This document shows positions 6,594 to 9,606 of a stretch of DNA of 9,606 bases, piece after piece. The DNA is from Planctomycetota bacterium (lineage in GTDB: Bacteria; Planctomycetota; Planctomycetia; Planctomycetales; Planctomycetaceae). Position 1 is the first letter of the stretch, and each line of letters starts with the position of its first letter. A program made the translations under genes and the position numbers. Location: the NCBI GenBank assembly GCA_026692825.1, contig JAPLOC010000304.1, positions 1 to 9,606 on the forward strand. The letters are read 5' to 3'. The notes under the pieces are model-generated. The model had not been told where the DNA came from and ran no database searches. It was given only the letters and a program-made list of their open reading frames with translations.

Positions 6594-8021
6594 TTACTTC
6601 TTCGCGGGAGGTTCAAAGAGAATATCCGGAGAGGCTCCGAACTTCGCGGGGAGAGGAATGTTGGACCACGCCGGGTCATCCCCCAGTCGCACCTGCCAGT
6701 ATCCCTTGAGTGGCAGTTTGGAGTCGCTGCCAGTGATTTCCCCCGGCATGATCCAAACGGCGTCAGCGGGTTTCTGTTCCAGGCGAACGACGAGCAGGTT
6801 GGCTTCGTCTGGCGTGATCGCCTTTTGCGGAATCGTCCCAATCACCACCCCTGTCTCTTCAACCGCCAGAGGAATCGCGACGCCGTTGCACCATGCCTGG
6901 ATTTCTCCCTGGTGTTTCAGCCGAATCGTCAGTCCGTCTTTCCCCCAGGCGGCCGGAACGCGGACTGCACACCGCAACCAGATGGGTCCCGAATAGTCTT
7001 TGTGGACATCCGAGAGGAGTCTGTCCCACCGGTCGGGAAGCGGAAGCAGTCTCCACTGTTTTCGGTAAGTCTCGCCATCGACCTGTTTGATTCCATTGGT
7101 GAAAATCGCGTAAGACGGTTTCCGTTGGTCGTATTTCGAATGGAACGGCTCTCCCCCCAGGATCTGGTCACTGGTGATTGTCGGGCAGACCTTGAATTCG
7201 ACATACGAGATGACGTTGTCGTGCCCGGTGAAGTGATCGACGAACGGCCAGCGCTTGGGGTTGTACATGCTGTCGGTCAGGTCGCGGACGAGCGTGGTGT
7301 TGAAGCCGTTGCGAACCATCTGCCGCAATCCGAACGGCCGCCCCAGCACGCACATGTTGGTATGGACCCCCGTCAGTATGACGTTGCGGATCCCCCGCGC
7401 CTTGAGAATGTTGTACACCTCGTCCCCCCGGTCGCTGATGTAATCCTGGTCGGGATCGATGACGATCAGCGCCGATTGCGTTTTCCACGGCATCCCCGGA
7501 TTTCGCCCCTGCGCCTTCAGCTTCGCGGCCCATTCCGCGTGTTCCGCGGGATCGTCGTCCTCGCCGCCGTCGGACTGGTCGATCGGGTAAAACCAGTCCC
7601 GCTCGGCGGGAATGCGCGAACACCAGTGCGCGACCTCCGGCGGGGCGTTCTCCGCCTTGGGGGCCGACTCGGCCCGCACACGAGCGGGATGCCCAACATA
7701 AGCCGGCATGCAGTCGCTGGGAGCGTGAACGATCGTCGCCCCGCTCTTGCGGGCCTCGACCAGCAGCTCGTTCAACCGGGGGGCAAATTCCTCCAGCCGA
7801 CGGACCGCGTTGAGGCAATGGTGTAGATCCCACGTGTCGCAAACAATCACCGCCGTCTCCGCCGGCTTCCAAACCTCTTTCGTATGAGACCGGATGAGCC
7901 GCTGATCACGAAAGTCACTCCGTTGAACAGATCTCAACGTGAGCGAAAAATCGTCAGCGAACGCGGCGTTGGAAAGCAGCAGGCCGGCGAGCGTCATCGG
8001 AATCAGAATGCGGTGGATCAT
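6594..8021 (-). CDS. Secreted isochorismatase-fold cysteine hydrolase with C-terminal beta-sandwich domain
   Basis: 475 residues. Residues 1-22 form a signal peptide (MIHRILIPMTLAGLLLSNAAFA), so the protein is exported. Residues about 50-290 form an isochorismatase-like fold: Asp62 in VIVCDTWD, and Cys224 in GVHTNMCV as nucleophile after the central strand, followed by LGRPFGLRQMV and DLTDSMYNP. The usual active-site Lys before the SAF-like motif is not obvious; the aligned region reads IVIDPDQDYISD. Residues about 325-435 resemble the sugar-binding beta-sandwich of glycoside hydrolase family 2 (YSGPIWLRCAVRVPAAW, AWCNGVAI), perhaps a carbohydrate- or surface-binding module. Similar secreted two-domain proteins are, as I recall, common in planctomycetes; their substrate is unknown. 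I chose ATG 8021 because it starts the signal peptide; an in-frame start at 8120 adds 33 unlikely residues and reaches into the M32 stop. No Shine-Dalgarno sequence. It lies 95 bases after the M32 gene. Confidence 0.87.
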   Translation of the reverse strand: MIHRILIPMTLAGLLLSNAAFADDFSLTLRSVQRSDFRDQRLIRSHTKEVWKPAETAVIVCDTWDLHHCLNAVRRLEEFAPRLNELLVEARKSGATIVHAPSDCMPAYVGHPARVRAESAPKAENAPPEVAHWCSRIPAERDWFYPIDQSDGGEDDDPAEHAEWAAKLKAQGRNPGMPWKTQSALIVIDPDQDYISDRGDEVYNILKARGIRNVILTGVHTNMCVLGRPFGLRQMVRNGFNTTLVRDLTDSMYNPKRWPFVDHFTGHDNVISYVEFKVCPTITSDQILGGEPFHSKYDQRKPSYAIFTNGIKQVDGETYRKQWRLLPLPDRWDRLLSDVHKDYSGPIWLRCAVRVPAAWGKDGLTIRLKHQGEIQAWCNGVAIPLAVEETGVVIGTIPQKAITPDEANLLVVRLEQKPADAVWIMPGEITGSDSKLPLKGYWQVRLGDDPAWSNIPLPAKFGASPDILFEPPAKK

Positions 8022-8116
8022 TTTGGAATCGCGAATGATGCGGGGGATTTCGGATCGATCGGGCCGGCGGGAGCCGTGCCAGCGCCGCTGTATTGTGCAG
8101 CAGTTCCCGGGCGGGG

Positions 8117-9532
8117 TCAAACCCCATACAGGGCGGCGTACTTCGCTTTGAGGTGCCGCATCAGCGGGGCGGGGGACAATGGTTCGCCAGTCACCCGCTG
8201 GACCAGATCGAGCGCGTGATACCGCCGACCGTGCCGATGAATCTTCTCGTTGAGCCAGCTCTTGAGTGGCTGGAACTCACCGGCGGCGAACTGGGCGTTG
8301 AGATCCCCCAGATCGCGCTGTGCCGCTTCGAAGAACTGAGAGCCGCACATGTTCCCCAGGCTGTACGTGGGAAAATACCCCACCAGACCGGCTGACCAGT
8401 GAATGTCTTGCAGACATCCTTCCGAATCGTGCGTTGGCGTGATTCCCAGGTACTTCGTGAACATCTCGTTCCAGACGGCGGGAACGTCGGCCGGCGCGAG
8501 ATCCCCCGAAATCAGCGGACGCTCGATATCAAACCGCAGCAGAATGTGCAGGTTGTAGGTCGCCTCGTCCGCTTCGACCCGAATGAAGGAGGGCTGCACA
8601 TCGTTGATCGCGCCGTAAAAATCGTCGAGCGACGTACGGGCCAGCGCCTCGGGAAAGGCGGACTGCGCCGCCGGGTACATTCTGTTCCAGAACGATCGGC
8701 TCCGTCCCACCAGATTCTCCCACATTCGTGACTGCGATTCGTGAATCGCCAGCGAGCAGGCCCGCCCCAGCGGGGAACCGTAGTGGGACCGGTCGAGTCC
8801 CTGCTCGTACATCCCGTGCCCCGCTTCGTGCAATGTGCCGAAGAATGCGCCGGGAAAATGATGCTCGTCGTACCGGGTGGTAAGTCGACAGTCCCCGGGG
8901 CCAAAGCCGCTGCAAAACGGGTGATGCGCGACATCAAGCCGGGATAGAGCCGGGTCAGAATCTCGTGATTGGGTCGTTTCCCCGATTTGCGAATGGCGGC
9001 GATCAGCGGAACGAGTTCCGACCGCAACGCGTCAAACAGCTTGGTAACGTCGGCGGCGGTGACACCCGGTTCGAATTCGTCGAGCAGCGCGTCGTACGGA
9101 ACACCCGAGCCAAACCCAATCGCTTGAGCAGTCTCGCGCTTGAGGGTGACCACCTGCTCGAGCCACGGAAGAAACAGCGCAAAATTCCGCGACTTCCGCG
9201 CCGACACCCACGCCTGCTGCGCGAGTGAAGTGGTCTTGGAGGTCATAATCCCGGCGGATCTCCCGCAGATTCGCCGACTCGGGCGTGTCGTTCTCTGCTC
9301 CCAGCGGCGATGCTTCAAGTTCCGCCAGCAGTTCGCCAATGAGAGGGGAGGTGGCCCGTTCATGTCCGATTCCCGCCAGCAGCGACAGTTGATTCGAGCG
9401 ATGCTCAGCTCCCCCCGGTGGCATGTAGGTCTGCTCGTCCCACCCCAAGACGGCGCCACACGATTCAAGCAGCGCGACCTGCCGGGATTCATCGAGAAGC
9501 TGGGCGTAGGCTTGTTCGGGCGTGCGGGGCAT
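8117..9532 (-). pseudogene. M32 metallocarboxypeptidase (thermostable carboxypeptidase 1 family), two internal frame breaks
   Basis: M32 enzymes are cytoplasmic zinc carboxypeptidases of about 500 residues that trim C-terminal amino acids from peptides. All family blocks are here but in alternating frames. Segment one (9532-9242) runs to REIRRDYD and includes VLGWDEQTYMPPGGAEHRS. Segment two (about 9241-8942) carries TTSLAQQAW, PYDALLDEFEPG and HEILTRLYP. Segment three (about 8941-8117) carries RLDVAHHPFCSGFGPGD, the zinc site HEAGH (8830-8816), HESQSRMWEN (from 8743) and RVEADEATYNLH, ending KYAALYGV. At each break conserved residues are missing, by my recalled family spacing about 13 near 9240 and about 22 near 8942. 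The present 471 codons plus 35 would give the normal length. The zinc-binding half is intact, but the first frame stops at 9032. The start ATG 9532 has no Shine-Dalgarno sequence; a TTG at 9556 is less likely. It may be a decaying gene or an assembly fault. Confidence 0.85.
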
Positions 9533-9606
9533 GGAGTGTTCGATCGAAGGGACCAACGGGGGCTGTCGAAATCGTCCCGCTCCCGAATGACGGCCGGGGG
9601 GGAAGC

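Noticed and set aside
6555..7826. Plus-strand open frame of 423 codons
   Set aside because: It lies wholly opposite the isochorismatase-like gene, has Arg/Pro/Val-rich shadow composition and no recognisable motif. Long antisense frames are expected in high-GC DNA.
8022..8120. N-terminal extension of the isochorismatase-like protein to 8120
   Set aside because: It would put 33 polar residues ahead of a clear signal peptide and reach into the M32 stop.
8113..8125. GGGGT-CAA-ACCCC hairpin as a terminator for the M32 gene
   Set aside because: It includes the stop codon itself, has only a 5-bp stem and lacks a T-tract; more likely chance.
1..9606. CRISPR array, insertion sequence, tRNA/rRNA, or a new defence or mobile system
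   Set aside because: No regularly spaced repeats, transposase motifs, terminal inverted repeats or RNA gene signatures were seen; all genes fit known metabolic, transport or signalling families.

Overview
The window looks like a high-GC chromosome segment from a member of the Planctomycetota. The lineage is inferred from gene types. There is a serine/threonine kinase with a single membrane anchor and a WD40 propeller tail, preceded by the short helical N-terminal module common in planctomycete kinases. There are also secreted hydrolases, a secreted isochorismatase-fold protein ending a strand in GVHTNMCVLGRPFG, and a small Arg/Lys-rich protein resembling DUF6800. Most start codons lack a Shine-Dalgarno sequence. 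I cannot place it below phylum.

All six recognisable genes lie on the minus strand, so transcription runs from high to low coordinates. In that order they are: an M32 carboxypeptidase (9532-8117, broken); a secreted isochorismatase-like hydrolase with an extra beta domain (8021-6594); an AbgT-family transporter (6540-5029); a kinase-WD40 receptor-like gene (about 5032-1321, broken); a secreted alpha/beta hydrolase (1262-426); and the start of a small basic protein (176-1, running off the window). Gaps between the first five are 95, 53, about -4 and 58 bases, which suits one transcription unit. A 249-base gap with a possible hairpin and a possible promoter precedes the last gene. No convincing gene was found on the plus strand; the long plus-strand frames are antisense shadows.

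The main result is damage to two of the six genes. The kinase gene has an in-frame TAG where the family would have an ordinary residue, just before the kinase domain. It also has a one-base frame change at a run of five Gs just after the membrane segment, and no ATG at its expected start. The M32 gene changes frame twice, and each change coincides with loss of conserved protein sequence (I estimate about 13 and 22 residues). The neighbours are intact. This is either gene decay or sequencing/assembly error; the sequence alone does not decide.

Functionally, the intact transporter and the M32 and isochorismatase-fold hydrolases could form a set for taking up or exporting small amide or peptide compounds, with the kinase as a possible sensor. 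That is inference from gene order. I saw no CRISPR array, insertion sequence, tRNA, rRNA or evidence of a new defence or mobile system.
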